Positions 1 through 5,186 of a stretch of 5,335 bases of DNA are shown here, piece after piece. The number at the start of each line of letters is the position of its first letter. Position 1 is the first letter of the stretch. Source of the stretch: a bacterium (GTDB lineage Bacteria > Chlamydiota > Chlamydiia > Chlamydiales > Rhabdochlamydiaceae); NCBI GenBank assembly GCA_021802305.1, contig JAKAAD010000075.1, positions 1 through 5,335 of the forward strand, given 5' to 3'. Below the pieces are notes generated by a model. The model made no database searches and was not told the DNA's origin. It was given only the letters and a program-made list of their open reading frames with translations. The position numbers and the translations under genes were made by a program.

Positions 1-584
1 GCTATCTCCTTGGCTTTTATCTTTACGAGCAGTTGCAACTCGTTCACTGTAAAATCCAGCTGGTTTATTCGCGCATACTGTAATTCCAGATCGACCTTTC
101 CCATGAAATTTTCCTTTGCGTAGTATTTTTCTTCTGGTTCCATATTACGGGCTTCCATATTCTCTAATGTGGTCCTTACGTTCTGCTTATAGGCTTTGCC
201 TTGTTCCTCGCTGCACACATCAGGCATCATGTTTAGCATGCATTGAATTGACGTGTCTAGTCTCTCAATTTTTTTTCGTTGGGCTGCTATCTCTTTCTGA
301 AGAGATTCGGCGCGGTGTGCCTTCATTGATTGACTTAGCATGCGAGCAAATTCTCGCTGTGCTTCAATGGTGGCCTGCTGAAGCTGCAGTGCTTTCCATC
401 CCGTTTGCAAGAATTTTTCCTGCTCTTCTTTGGAAAGAGTATGAAAGCGATCCACCAAGGGAGTCTGAGAAATGGAATTCTCTGCATTGTCATTGTTCCC
501 TCCTTGCGAAGAAAACAAAACCATCCAAGTATCGTTGTTGCTTGCAAGACTTGAGTTGCTAGAATGTATGATGGGGTTAGCCAT
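1..584 (-). CDS. Helical Gln/Glu/Lys-rich protein of unknown function (partial, C-terminus off the left edge)
   Basis: I do not recognise this family. The minus-strand frame stays open from an ATG at 584 to the window edge, giving 194 codons. A GGAGA Shine-Dalgarno (596-600) lies 11 nt upstream, which fixes the start. Residues 1-35 are Ser/Asn-rich and probably disordered. From about residue 40 the sequence is charged and helix-forming, rich in Q, E, K and R, with coiled-coil character (for example around KEEQEKFL and EIAAQRKKIERL). No signal peptide or membrane segment is seen in the visible part. The gene starts 21 bp after the U-box gene stops, on the same strand, so the two are probably co-transcribed and may act together. 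A shortened copy of its 5' end lies at 1232-1642, so it belongs to a small local paralogous family. A role as secreted effector or partner of the U-box protein is inference from context only. Confidence 0.8.
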   Translation of the reverse strand, partial: MANPIIHSSNSSLASNNDTWMVLFSSQGGNNDNAENSISQTPLVDRFHTLSKEEQEKFLQTGWKALQLQQATIEAQREFARMLSQSMKAHRAESLQKEIAAQRKKIERLDTSIQCMLNMMPDVCSEEQGKAYKQNVRTTLENMEARNMEPEEKYYAKENFMGKVDLELQYARINQLDFTVNELQLLVKIKAKEI

Positions 585-611
585 GATGGTGCTATTCTCC
601 TAACGTTATTT
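335..611. repeat. Direct repeat, intact copy (second copy at 1408-1668)
   Basis: The segment covering the first about 83 codons of the left-edge gene and its upstream spacer recurs as a diverged direct repeat at 1408-1668, in the same orientation. The core has long exact runs, such as the stretch around caagaatttttcctgctctt and the one ending in ttagcatgcgagca. Homology appears to reach past the start codon to a shared AACGTTATTT (602-611 and 1659-1668), meaning the duplicated unit may include the junction with the end of the U-box gene. The second copy is 15 bp (five codons) shorter between these points. Confidence 0.75.
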
Positions 612-1121
612 AAACTTGAATTGGGTATATAGATAGAGAGATCCACTTATCGCGACACTGAAGACGGTGAACCATTTGCTCATAGTTACGTCTTGACGCA
701 GATCTTCTATTGATTTCCCCTGCTCCTGGCTTTGGGATTGCAAATCATTTACTTCTTTTTTTAAAGCTGCATTTTCTGCGAAAAATTGATTGTTGACTTC
801 TTCTAAATCTGCATTTTTGTCGGAAAGTTTATTATTGACTTCTTCTAATTTTGCATTTTTTGTAAAGAGCTCTCTCATATCTCGATGAGCTTCGTCAAAG
901 TCTGGAGCACGCTGAAGTTGGTCCGCAGGAACAAATTGGCGATTTTTGGGACATGTGATTCCTTCGTTATTATGGGCTGCTTGGAGCTTCTCAATCGTCT
1001 TTTGATCAAAATAATGCCTGTGAGAATCCATCACAGCTTCCTCGATGGGCTCTAAACTCACCGGATCTTCAAATTGTCTGTATTTATCGTAAAATTGAAG
1101 ACTCGCAGGATCTACCATCAT
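606..1121 (-). CDS. U-box domain protein with coiled coil and C-terminal membrane anchor (putative E3 ubiquitin ligase-like effector)
   Basis: This is a 171-residue protein. Residues about 14-75 match the U-box pattern: FEDPV (17-21), a His/Tyr/Phe-Asp stretch HRHYFD (34-39) where U-boxes have GHTYD, then the TIEKL helix, ITCPKNRQF (55-63) for the CPxTRQ motif, and a Leu/Pro loop near 69-73. U-boxes recruit ubiquitin-loaded E2 enzymes in eukaryotes; bacteria lack ubiquitin, so the target is presumably the host. Residues about 80-145 form a coiled coil with three 14-residue repeats starting KNAKLEEV, KNADLEEV and ENAALKKEV. Residues about 150-168 (WFTVFSVAISG onward) are one hydrophobic helix, followed by a short FKFK tail, as in tail-anchored proteins. 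No N-terminal signal is visible, so delivery by type III secretion is an inference. Two ATGs sit in tandem at the start; the Shine-Dalgarno is weak. The second ligand-loop DPV and the Gly of GHTY are not conserved, so ligase activity is not certain. Confidence 0.85.
   Translation of the reverse strand: MMVDPASLQFYDKYRQFEDPVSLEPIEEAVMDSHRHYFDQKTIEKLQAAHNNEGITCPKNRQFVPADQLQRAPDFDEAHRDMRELFTKNAKLEEVNNKLSDKNADLEEVNNQFFAENAALKKEVNDLQSQSQEQGKSIEDLRQDVTMSKWFTVFSVAISGSLYLYTQFKFK
735..860 (-). repeat. Three tandem 42-bp coding repeats (14-residue coiled-coil units)
   Basis: Inside the U-box gene, three consecutive 42-nt units (860-819, 818-777, 776-735) encode KNAKLEEVNNKLSD, KNADLEEVNNQFFA and ENAALKKEVNDLQS. 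The first two are close at both DNA and protein level; the third is more diverged. Each unit equals two heptads, so copy-number change would lengthen or shorten the coiled coil without breaking the register. Confidence 0.8.
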
Positions 1122-1174
1122 TGTTATTTGGAACTCATTACTTTGGGTGATTCGTCTTATGTGATAAGGTTACG

Positions 1175-1201
1175 ATAATGCAGAGCAATTCTTCATGTCA
1201 A
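1175..1201 (-). promoter_or_regulatory. Candidate sigma-70-type promoter for the U-box operon
   Basis: On the minus strand a perfect TTGACA (complement of 1196-1201) is followed after 15 bp by CATTAT (complement of 1175-1180), four of six matches to TATAAT. The spacer is short. Predicted transcription would begin near 1168, giving a leader of about 47 nt before the U-box ATG. No other better candidate was seen in 1122-1231. Confidence 0.35.
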
Positions 1202-1231
1202 GAAAAAAAACCACTTGCATGGCTTTCTACA

Positions 1232-1642
1232 TTACTCCGCCAACTGCAACTTTTTCTGCGCTCCATTCTTCTGCGGAGCACGAACAATATCTGCGCCTAG
1301 AGAGAGTAATATTATGTATCCAGATTCATCTTTAGTGTATAGGCGCCTATTTCACACCAAAATGGGGGAGCGCATGGGCAAACTGAAATATGCCTTGGTT
1401 CCATTATTTAGCATGCGAGCAGAGTCTCTCCGTGCTTCAATGGTGGCCTGCTGAAACTGAGGTACTTGCCATCCCCTTTGCAAGAATTTTTCCTGCTCTT
1501 CTTTGGAAAGAGCATGAAAGCGATCCACCAAGGGGGTCTGAGAAACGGAATTCTCTGTGGTTTTTTCTTGCGCAGAAAACAAAACACTCCAATCGTTGTT
1601 TCTTATAGGACATGGGCTTTTAGAATGTATAGGGCTAGTCAT
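1232..1642 (-). pseudogene. Truncated, degraded paralogue of the left-edge helical protein gene
   Basis: From the ATG at 1642 the frame encodes a protein aligned with the N-terminus of the gene at 1-584. Over the stretch from ENS to ARML, 39 of 49 residues are identical by my count, including SQTPLVDRFH and LSKEEQEKFLQ. Similarity fades just after ARML (near 1390), and a TGA stops the frame at 1352-1354. The same frame then stays open for another 39 codons to a TAA at 1232-1234; that tail (ending KKLQLAE) looks protein-like. The simplest reading is a duplicate that lost its middle and gained a stop, leaving fused N- and C-terminal remnants. The intact copy's GGAGA binding site is absent here; only a weak GAG remains 9 nt upstream. 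A short 92-residue functional product (1352-1642) cannot be excluded. Confidence 0.6.
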
Positions 1643-1676
1643 TGTCTGCAACTCATGCAACGTTATTTGCGATCTT

Positions 1677-1685
1677 TGGTACAAT
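1677..1685 (+). promoter_or_regulatory. Extended -10 promoter element for the ABC exporter-surE run
   Basis: TGGTACAAT fits the extended -10 pattern TGnTATAAT with one mismatch in the hexamer. No good -35 hexamer lies 16-18 bp upstream, which extended -10 promoters can tolerate. Predicted transcription would start near 1692, leaving about a 21-nt leader to the ATG at 1713. It lies in the divergent spacer shared with the degraded paralogue. Confidence 0.4.
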
Positions 1686-1712
1686 GTTGAGTGCAACAAA
1701 AATGATAAAACA

Positions 1713-2561
1713 ATGACACAAACCGCATCGACTACCTCATCCATTGCCCACACTCGAGATGTACAACATCTCTCTCCTTGGCGACTTGCTATTGAAGATG
1801 TCTTTCAATCTCTTCTTCACTGGCGCATATGGGGGCTCCTTGCATGGCAAGACATCCGCATGCGCTACCGTCGCTCACAGCTTGGTCCTTTTTGGATTAC
1901 CCTGAGCATGGCTATCACTATTCTTTCCATGGGTTTTCTCTATGTAAGACTCTTTCAGATGGATCTCCGATCTTACCTCCCTTATCTTACGACAGGCATC
2001 CTCGTTTGGAATCTCATCCTCTCCTTAGTGATGGAGGGCACACATGCATTTATTGAGGGAGAACAATACATCAAGCAGATCAAACTTCCCCTATGTACGC
2101 ACGTGCTTCGCATTGTACTTCGATGCCTCCTTGTTTTTGCACATAATGCGCTCATCATGATCCCGCTTTTTTTATGGTTGCGCATCCCTTGCACCGGCGC
2201 GCTCCTCATGATTCCGCTCTCTCTTTTTTTCATCGGCATCAATGCTTTTTGCTATGGCTTGATCTTGGCAAGCTTAGGAGCAAGGTACCGCGATATCCTT
2301 CCCATCGTTACGAACATGATGCAGATCATCTTTTTCATCACGCCCATCATGTGGAAAGCAGAATTCCTTTCCGGTCGATATCTACTCTGGATTCAGCTCA
2401 ATCCCTTTGCTCATTTTATTCATATTTTGCGCTATCCCCTCATGAGCGAGATGCCTAGCACGTTCTCTCTGCTTTTCGTAGGTCTCTTTACCATTGTGGG
2501 GATAGGCCTCGCTTTTCTTTGTCTCAAAAAAATACGACACCGCATCGTCTATTGGGTGTAA
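1713..2561 (+). CDS. ABC-2 type polysaccharide/O-antigen export permease (Wzm/KpsM/TagG-like)
   Basis: This is the membrane subunit of an ABC exporter that moves lipid-linked polysaccharide across the inner membrane, 282 residues long and normal for the family. Family features are an amphipathic N-terminal segment, RYRRSQLGPFW (51-61), YLPYLTTGILVW (88-99), LGARYRDI (188-195) before a helix, and NPFAHFIHILRYPL (230-243). About six hydrophobic segments can be seen, roughly at 60-80, 90-107, 133-157, 162-187, 197-214 and 252-270. The frame is open further upstream to 1557, but that part overlaps the antisense paralogue copy and does not resemble the family, so I chose the ATG at 1713, just before the typical short N-terminal extension. 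The Shine-Dalgarno is weak. It is followed after 2 bp by its ATPase. The exported glycan is unknown. Confidence 0.9.
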   Translation: MTQTASTTSSIAHTRDVQHLSPWRLAIEDVFQSLLHWRIWGLLAWQDIRMRYRRSQLGPFWITLSMAITILSMGFLYVRLFQMDLRSYLPYLTTGILVWNLILSLVMEGTHAFIEGEQYIKQIKLPLCTHVLRIVLRCLLVFAHNALIMIPLFLWLRIPCTGALLMIPLSLFFIGINAFCYGLILASLGARYRDILPIVTNMMQIIFFITPIMWKAEFLSGRYLLWIQLNPFAHFIHILRYPLMSEMPSTFSLLFVGLFTIVGIGLAFLCLKKIRHRIVYWV

Positions 2562-2563
2562 GT

Positions 2564-3322
2564 ATGGCTCTGATCTCTTTCGATCGCGTAACTGTCAACT
2601 TCCCCATCTACCAAATGAATGCTCGCTCTCTCAAAAAAGCCATCATCCAATTTGGAACAAAGGGCAAATTGCAAACAACTGTAGGGCAAAAAATCATCGT
2701 TCGCGCTCTCCATGCGCTCTCTTTTACGATTCACGATGGAGATCGCGTAGGCGTTCTTGGACATAACGGAGCGGGAAAGAGTTCTCTTCTTCGCACTATT
2801 GCTGGCATTTACGAACCTGAAGAGGGACGAGTCTATGTCGATGGAAAAGTCTCGCCTCTTCTCAATCTTTCTTTCGGGTTAAATGATGAATCCACCGGCT
2901 ACGAAAACATCCTCCTTCGCGGCATCCTTCTTGGATTGACCCGTAAAGAGATAGAAACAAAAGCGGAAGAAATCGCGGCATTTACTGGTCTAAATGAGCA
3001 TCTTTTTTGCCCTGTACGCACCTATTCTTCCGGTATGCAGCTTCGTCTTGCTTTTAGCGTCGCAACAGCGATTGCACCCGAAATTTTGCTTCTCGATGAG
3101 ATTGTCGGCACCGGCGATGCCTCTTTTCAGGAAAAAGCAAAACAGCGCATTTGCGATCTCATTGAACAATCGCGTATTGTCGTTTTGTCTTCTCATTCCA
3201 CGGAAATCATTCAAAGTTTTTGCAGTAAAGTCATAGTGCTACAAGAGGGAGAGCTTGTGTTCTTCGGGAACGTTGAAGAGGGGCTTGAGCGATATTTATA
3301 CGCAAATGCATTCAAAAATTAG
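2564..3322 (+). CDS. ABC transporter ATP-binding protein for polysaccharide export (Wzt/KpsT/TagH-like, short form)
   Basis: This cytoplasmic ATPase, 252 residues, powers the preceding permease. Visible motifs are Walker A GHNGAGKS (66-73), signature SSGMQ (155-159), Walker B ILLLDE (174-179), D-loop GTGD (182-185) and H-loop His211. The N-terminus (MALISFDRVTVNFPIY) and the segment LLNLSFGLNDESTGYENI (99-116) are characteristic of the polysaccharide and teichoic acid exporters rather than importers. The protein ends soon after the nucleotide-binding domain, so it lacks the C-terminal carbohydrate-binding domain of the long Wzt proteins; such short forms typically work on glycans that do not need terminal-modification recognition. 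The ATG at 2564 was chosen because it is 2 bp after the permease stop and begins the conserved domain; the upstream in-frame ATG at 2519 lies within the permease. The last codons overlap the surE ribosome site. Confidence 0.92.
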   Translation: MALISFDRVTVNFPIYQMNARSLKKAIIQFGTKGKLQTTVGQKIIVRALHALSFTIHDGDRVGVLGHNGAGKSSLLRTIAGIYEPEEGRVYVDGKVSPLLNLSFGLNDESTGYENILLRGILLGLTRKEIETKAEEIAAFTGLNEHLFCPVRTYSSGMQLRLAFSVATAIAPEILLLDEIVGTGDASFQEKAKQRICDLIEQSRIVVLSSHSTEIIQSFCSKVIVLQEGELVFFGNVEEGLERYLYANAFKN

Positions 3323-3332
3323 GAATTTGGCC

Positions 3333-4139
3333 ATGAAAAAAAAACCAACTATTTTACTTGTAAATGATGACGGAATCGATGCTCCGGGTCTTAGAGCTCT
3401 CCACGATGCTCTTTGCGAAATAGGCGATCTTTACATCGTTGCTCCGGCTACCGAACAATCCGGCATGGGCGTAGCTATTACCTTTCGCCATCCTCTCCAT
3501 ATCCACGAAGTAGACTACAGTCCAAAAGCAAAGGCGTGGAAGGTGTCCGGGACACCTGCCGATTGCGTACGCCTTGCTCTGAGTGTCATTCTTAAATTTC
3601 AACCAGACTTACTTGCTTCTGGCATCAATCGGGGAGATAACTCCGGTCGCAATGTGTTTTGCAGCGGCACCATTGGCGGTGTGATCGAAGGGGTGTTTCG
3701 CAATATCCCGGGAGTCGCTTTTTCTTGCTCAAACTACGATGCACCTGATTACGAAGGAGCTAAGGAATATGTTCAAAAAATTGCAGAATACATTTTGCAA
3801 TCGTTCCTCCCTACGGGCACTTTTCTCAACGTGAACTTTCCCTCAATTACACCTATCCTAGGTGTAAAACTAGCACGCCAGGGCTATGGGTTTTGGGCAG
3901 AGGATCCCTTGGAAAATAGGCATCCTGAAGGTCACCCATACTATTGGCTAGGAGCAAAATGGCAAGAACACAATGAACGCGAAGAAAGCGATGTATCCTT
4001 GCTCAAGCAGGGCTTTGCAACCGTAGTTCCCCTACATGCAAACGAAATTACTGACCGTGGCTTTTACCAAGAAAGAAAAGCGCATTTCGATCGTACCTTT
4101 CTCTCTGAAAACAGTATCCAATCTCCAAGCACTTCTTGA
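3333..4139 (+). CDS. surE: 5'/3'-nucleotidase SurE
   Basis: SurE is a metal-dependent phosphatase that removes phosphate from nucleoside 5'- and 3'-monophosphates, in the cytoplasm. At 268 residues the length is typical. Diagnostic features are LLVNDDG (8-14) with the metal-binding Asp12 and Asp13, APATEQSGMG (37-46) with the ligand Ser43, VSGTPADCVRLAL (71-83), and SGINRGDNSGRN (96-107) with the ligand Asn99, followed by a SGTIGG loop. The chosen ATG has AGGA at 3321-3324, 8 nt upstream and overlapping the stop of the ATPase gene. That suggests translational coupling and one transcript with the exporter. An in-frame upstream ATG at 3255 lies inside the ATPase and adds nothing SurE-like. The C-terminal about 15 residues are Ser-rich and variable. 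Its placement after an exporter may simply be shared transcription. Confidence 0.96.
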   Translation: MKKKPTILLVNDDGIDAPGLRALHDALCEIGDLYIVAPATEQSGMGVAITFRHPLHIHEVDYSPKAKAWKVSGTPADCVRLALSVILKFQPDLLASGINRGDNSGRNVFCSGTIGGVIEGVFRNIPGVAFSCSNYDAPDYEGAKEYVQKIAEYILQSFLPTGTFLNVNFPSITPILGVKLARQGYGFWAEDPLENRHPEGHPYYWLGAKWQEHNEREESDVSLLKQGFATVVPLHANEITDRGFYQERKAHFDRTFLSENSIQSPSTS

Positions 4140-4248
4140 AAACTTCCTTCGTTCTTTTGCTTCTCATCGTCGTCCCATCATGAGATGGATACGAAAATTG
4201 GTTGATGTCCCTGATTGTACTTTGAAAGGAAGGGATCTTTATTCAATC

Positions 4249-4268
4249 TCGCAACTTACTTATTGCGA
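4249..4268. terminator. Weak hairpin between convergent genes
   Basis: TCGCAA (4249-4254) and TTGCGA (4263-4268) can pair as a 6-bp stem with an 8-nt loop, in the 159-bp spacer between surE and the convergent lipoprotein gene. There is no following T-run on either strand, so it does not meet the usual intrinsic terminator form. Position is the main argument. Nothing else is seen in 4140-4298. Confidence 0.2.
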
Positions 4269-4298
4269 ATAACTTAAATCCAGCAATGGGCAAGAAGC

Positions 4299-4748
4299 TC
4301 ACTTTTCAAAAGGCTTATCGAGTTGAGCTCTTTCGCGTTTTTGGATTCTGCGTTCCTGCCGATCCAAGCAAATCAACGCTTCTTGCTGCGCTCTTCGGAT
4401 GACTTCCCTTCCTCCTTCCATGAACGCAATGCGTGCAAGCTGCTCTTGCAAGTGTTCGTATGCTACGCATGGTCTCACATCGGGAAGTGGGATGTCATGT
4501 TCTTTTTGCCATTTTCTCGCTTCAATCATGAGATGAACAAGAGCAAGAAAGTGCTTTCGCATCATCGGCTCTGCTCGCAGAAGCTCTTGGCTATTGTGAA
4601 TGGTGGAAAGCTCATTAGCAAAACTTTCTGCCTCGCGTGCTCCTTTTCTCCGATAAGATTCCACAGAATGCACACTACAGCTCAAAAGAGAGAGAATAAG
4701 CACTCCCCCTATGCCCGCCTTGAAGAATCGTTGATATAGCTCCCACAT
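4299..4748 (-). CDS. Predicted small lipoprotein of unknown function
   Basis: I do not recognise this protein. From the ATG at 4748 it has 149 residues. Residues 1-24 look like a lipoprotein signal: a short basic start (MWELYQRFFK), a hydrophobic core (AGIGGVLILS) and the lipobox LLSC with Cys24 as the lipidation site. The mature part is charged and predicted mostly helical, rich in Arg, Glu and Gln, with a run near the C-terminus of RRIQKRERAQL. The frame is open further upstream (to 4904), but only the 4748 start places the signal peptide at the N-terminus. No Shine-Dalgarno stands out. It converges on surE and diverges from the Cys-rich micro-ORF. Likely an envelope protein anchored to a membrane; nothing more specific can be said. 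Confidence 0.75.
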   Translation of the reverse strand: MWELYQRFFKAGIGGVLILSLLSCSVHSVESYRRKGAREAESFANELSTIHNSQELLRAEPMMRKHFLALVHLMIEARKWQKEHDIPLPDVRPCVAYEHLQEQLARIAFMEGGREVIRRAQQEALICLDRQERRIQKRERAQLDKPFEK

Positions 4749-4760
4749 GAAGACTACTAT
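4731..4760 (+). promoter_or_regulatory. Candidate promoter for the Cys-rich micro-ORF
   Basis: TTGATA (4731-4736, one mismatch from TTGACA) is followed after 18 bp by TACTAT (4755-4760, four of six). An overlapping TATATA sits at 4758-4763. Transcription would begin near 4767, leaving a leader of about 40 nt to the ATG at 4808, and could continue into the tRNA pair. It overlaps the start of the divergent lipoprotein gene. Confidence 0.35.
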
Positions 4761-4807
4761 ATACAAGTGCATGCAAAAATGGGGAATTTGACAAAGAGGC
4801 GTCTTGC

Positions 4808-4900
4808 ATGAAAACCCAAGCGAAGTTGCCGTCGAAGCAGCACAACTTACAATTGTCGTGCGATGAAGACGAGTGCAAATGTTGTGGCTGTCCGACGTAG
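4808..4900 (+). CDS. Cysteine-rich 30-residue micro-protein (candidate)
   Basis: This is a very short frame encoding 30 residues. AGAGG at 4795-4799 lies 8 nt before the ATG, one of the better ribosome sites in the window. The first 17 residues are basic and polar (MKTQAKLPSKQ), with no signal peptide or membrane helix. The last 13 hold five cysteines, Cys18, Cys23, Cys25, Cys26 and Cys28, in the arrangement C-x4-C-x-C-C-x-C, with an acidic DEDE between the first two. Clustered cysteines like this suggest metal binding or disulphides, but I recognise no family. It lies alone between a divergent lipoprotein gene and the tRNA pair. A chance open frame of this length is common, so only the ribosome site, promoter and composition argue for it. 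Confidence 0.4.
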   Translation: MKTQAKLPSKQHNLQLSCDEDECKCCGCPT

Positions 4901-4966
4901 CCAAAAACCAATCTTTCCGCCTTGTGGAAAAACAGGTGAGTCCGTAAGCTGTAAACTCGTCTTTGA

Positions 4967-5039
4967 GGGCGCATAGCTCAGTTGGTAGAGCGCCTGTCTT
5001 ACAAACAGGTGGTCATAGGTTCGAGTCCTGTTGCGCCCA
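4967..5039 (+). tRNA. tRNA-Val (anticodon TAC)
   Basis: The 73-nt cloverleaf has a 7-bp acceptor stem (GGGCGCA with TGCGCCC), a D-arm TAGCTCAGTTGGTAGAGC, an anticodon stem CCTGT/ACAGG around loop CTTACAA, and the T-loop GGTTCGAGTCC. The anticodon TAC at 5000-5002 reads GTA and other Val codons. The discriminator is A5039. The 3' CCA is not encoded and must be added by the nucleotidyltransferase. Upstream, TAAACT at 4952-4957 is a possible -10 without a good -35. Confidence 0.97.
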
Positions 5040-5045
5040 TAGACT

Positions 5046-5119
5046 GCGGGAGTAGTTCAATTGGTTAGAGCACCGCCCTGTCAAGGCGGAAGTTGCGGGT
5101 TCGAGCCCCGTCTCCCGCG
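5046..5119 (+). tRNA. tRNA-Asp (anticodon GTC)
   Basis: The 74-nt cloverleaf has acceptor stem GCGGGAG/CTCCCGC, anticodon stem CCGCC/GGCGG around loop CTGTCAA, and T-loop GGGTTCGAGCCCC. The anticodon GTC is at 5080-5082, and the discriminator G5119 is the expected identity base for Asp. It follows tRNA-Val by 6 bp, so the two are processed from one transcript. CCA is not encoded. Confidence 0.97.
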
Positions 5120-5186
5120 TTTTACTCTTTGTATTGCCTAAGAATTCTGTATACAAATATTTTCTAAAACTCGGAGAATCATAGAT

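Noticed and set aside
116..562. Plus-strand open frame opposite the left-edge gene
   Set aside because: It is the complement of a gene supported by a ribosome site and a paralogous copy; the similar plus-strand frame at 1390-1608 arises from the same duplication, so their resemblance is not independent evidence.
1260..1279. GCTCC/GGAGC inverted repeat
   Set aside because: A 5-bp stem with a 10-nt loop and no T-run; it lies inside the remnant reading frame and is too weak to call a terminator.
1557..1712. Upstream in-frame extension of the ABC permease
   Set aside because: It overlaps the antisense paralogue copy and the promoter element, and its sequence does not resemble the family N-terminus; 282 residues from 1713 is the usual length.
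4036..4272. Plus-strand frame overlapping the end of surE
   Set aside because: About 100 bp lie in another frame of surE, no ribosome site is seen, and the composition is not protein-like.
4788..4793. Perfect TTGACA before the micro-ORF
   Set aside because: No -10-like hexamer lies 15-19 bp downstream, and the ATG would fall in the spacer region; treated as chance.
4914..4930. TTTCCG/TGGAAA hairpin upstream of the tRNA pair
   Set aside because: Six pairs including one G-T, no T-run on the plus strand; not enough to call a terminator or attenuator.
4675..4974. Minus-strand frame reaching into tRNA-Val
   Set aside because: It overlaps the tRNA and the lipoprotein start in another frame, with no start signal.
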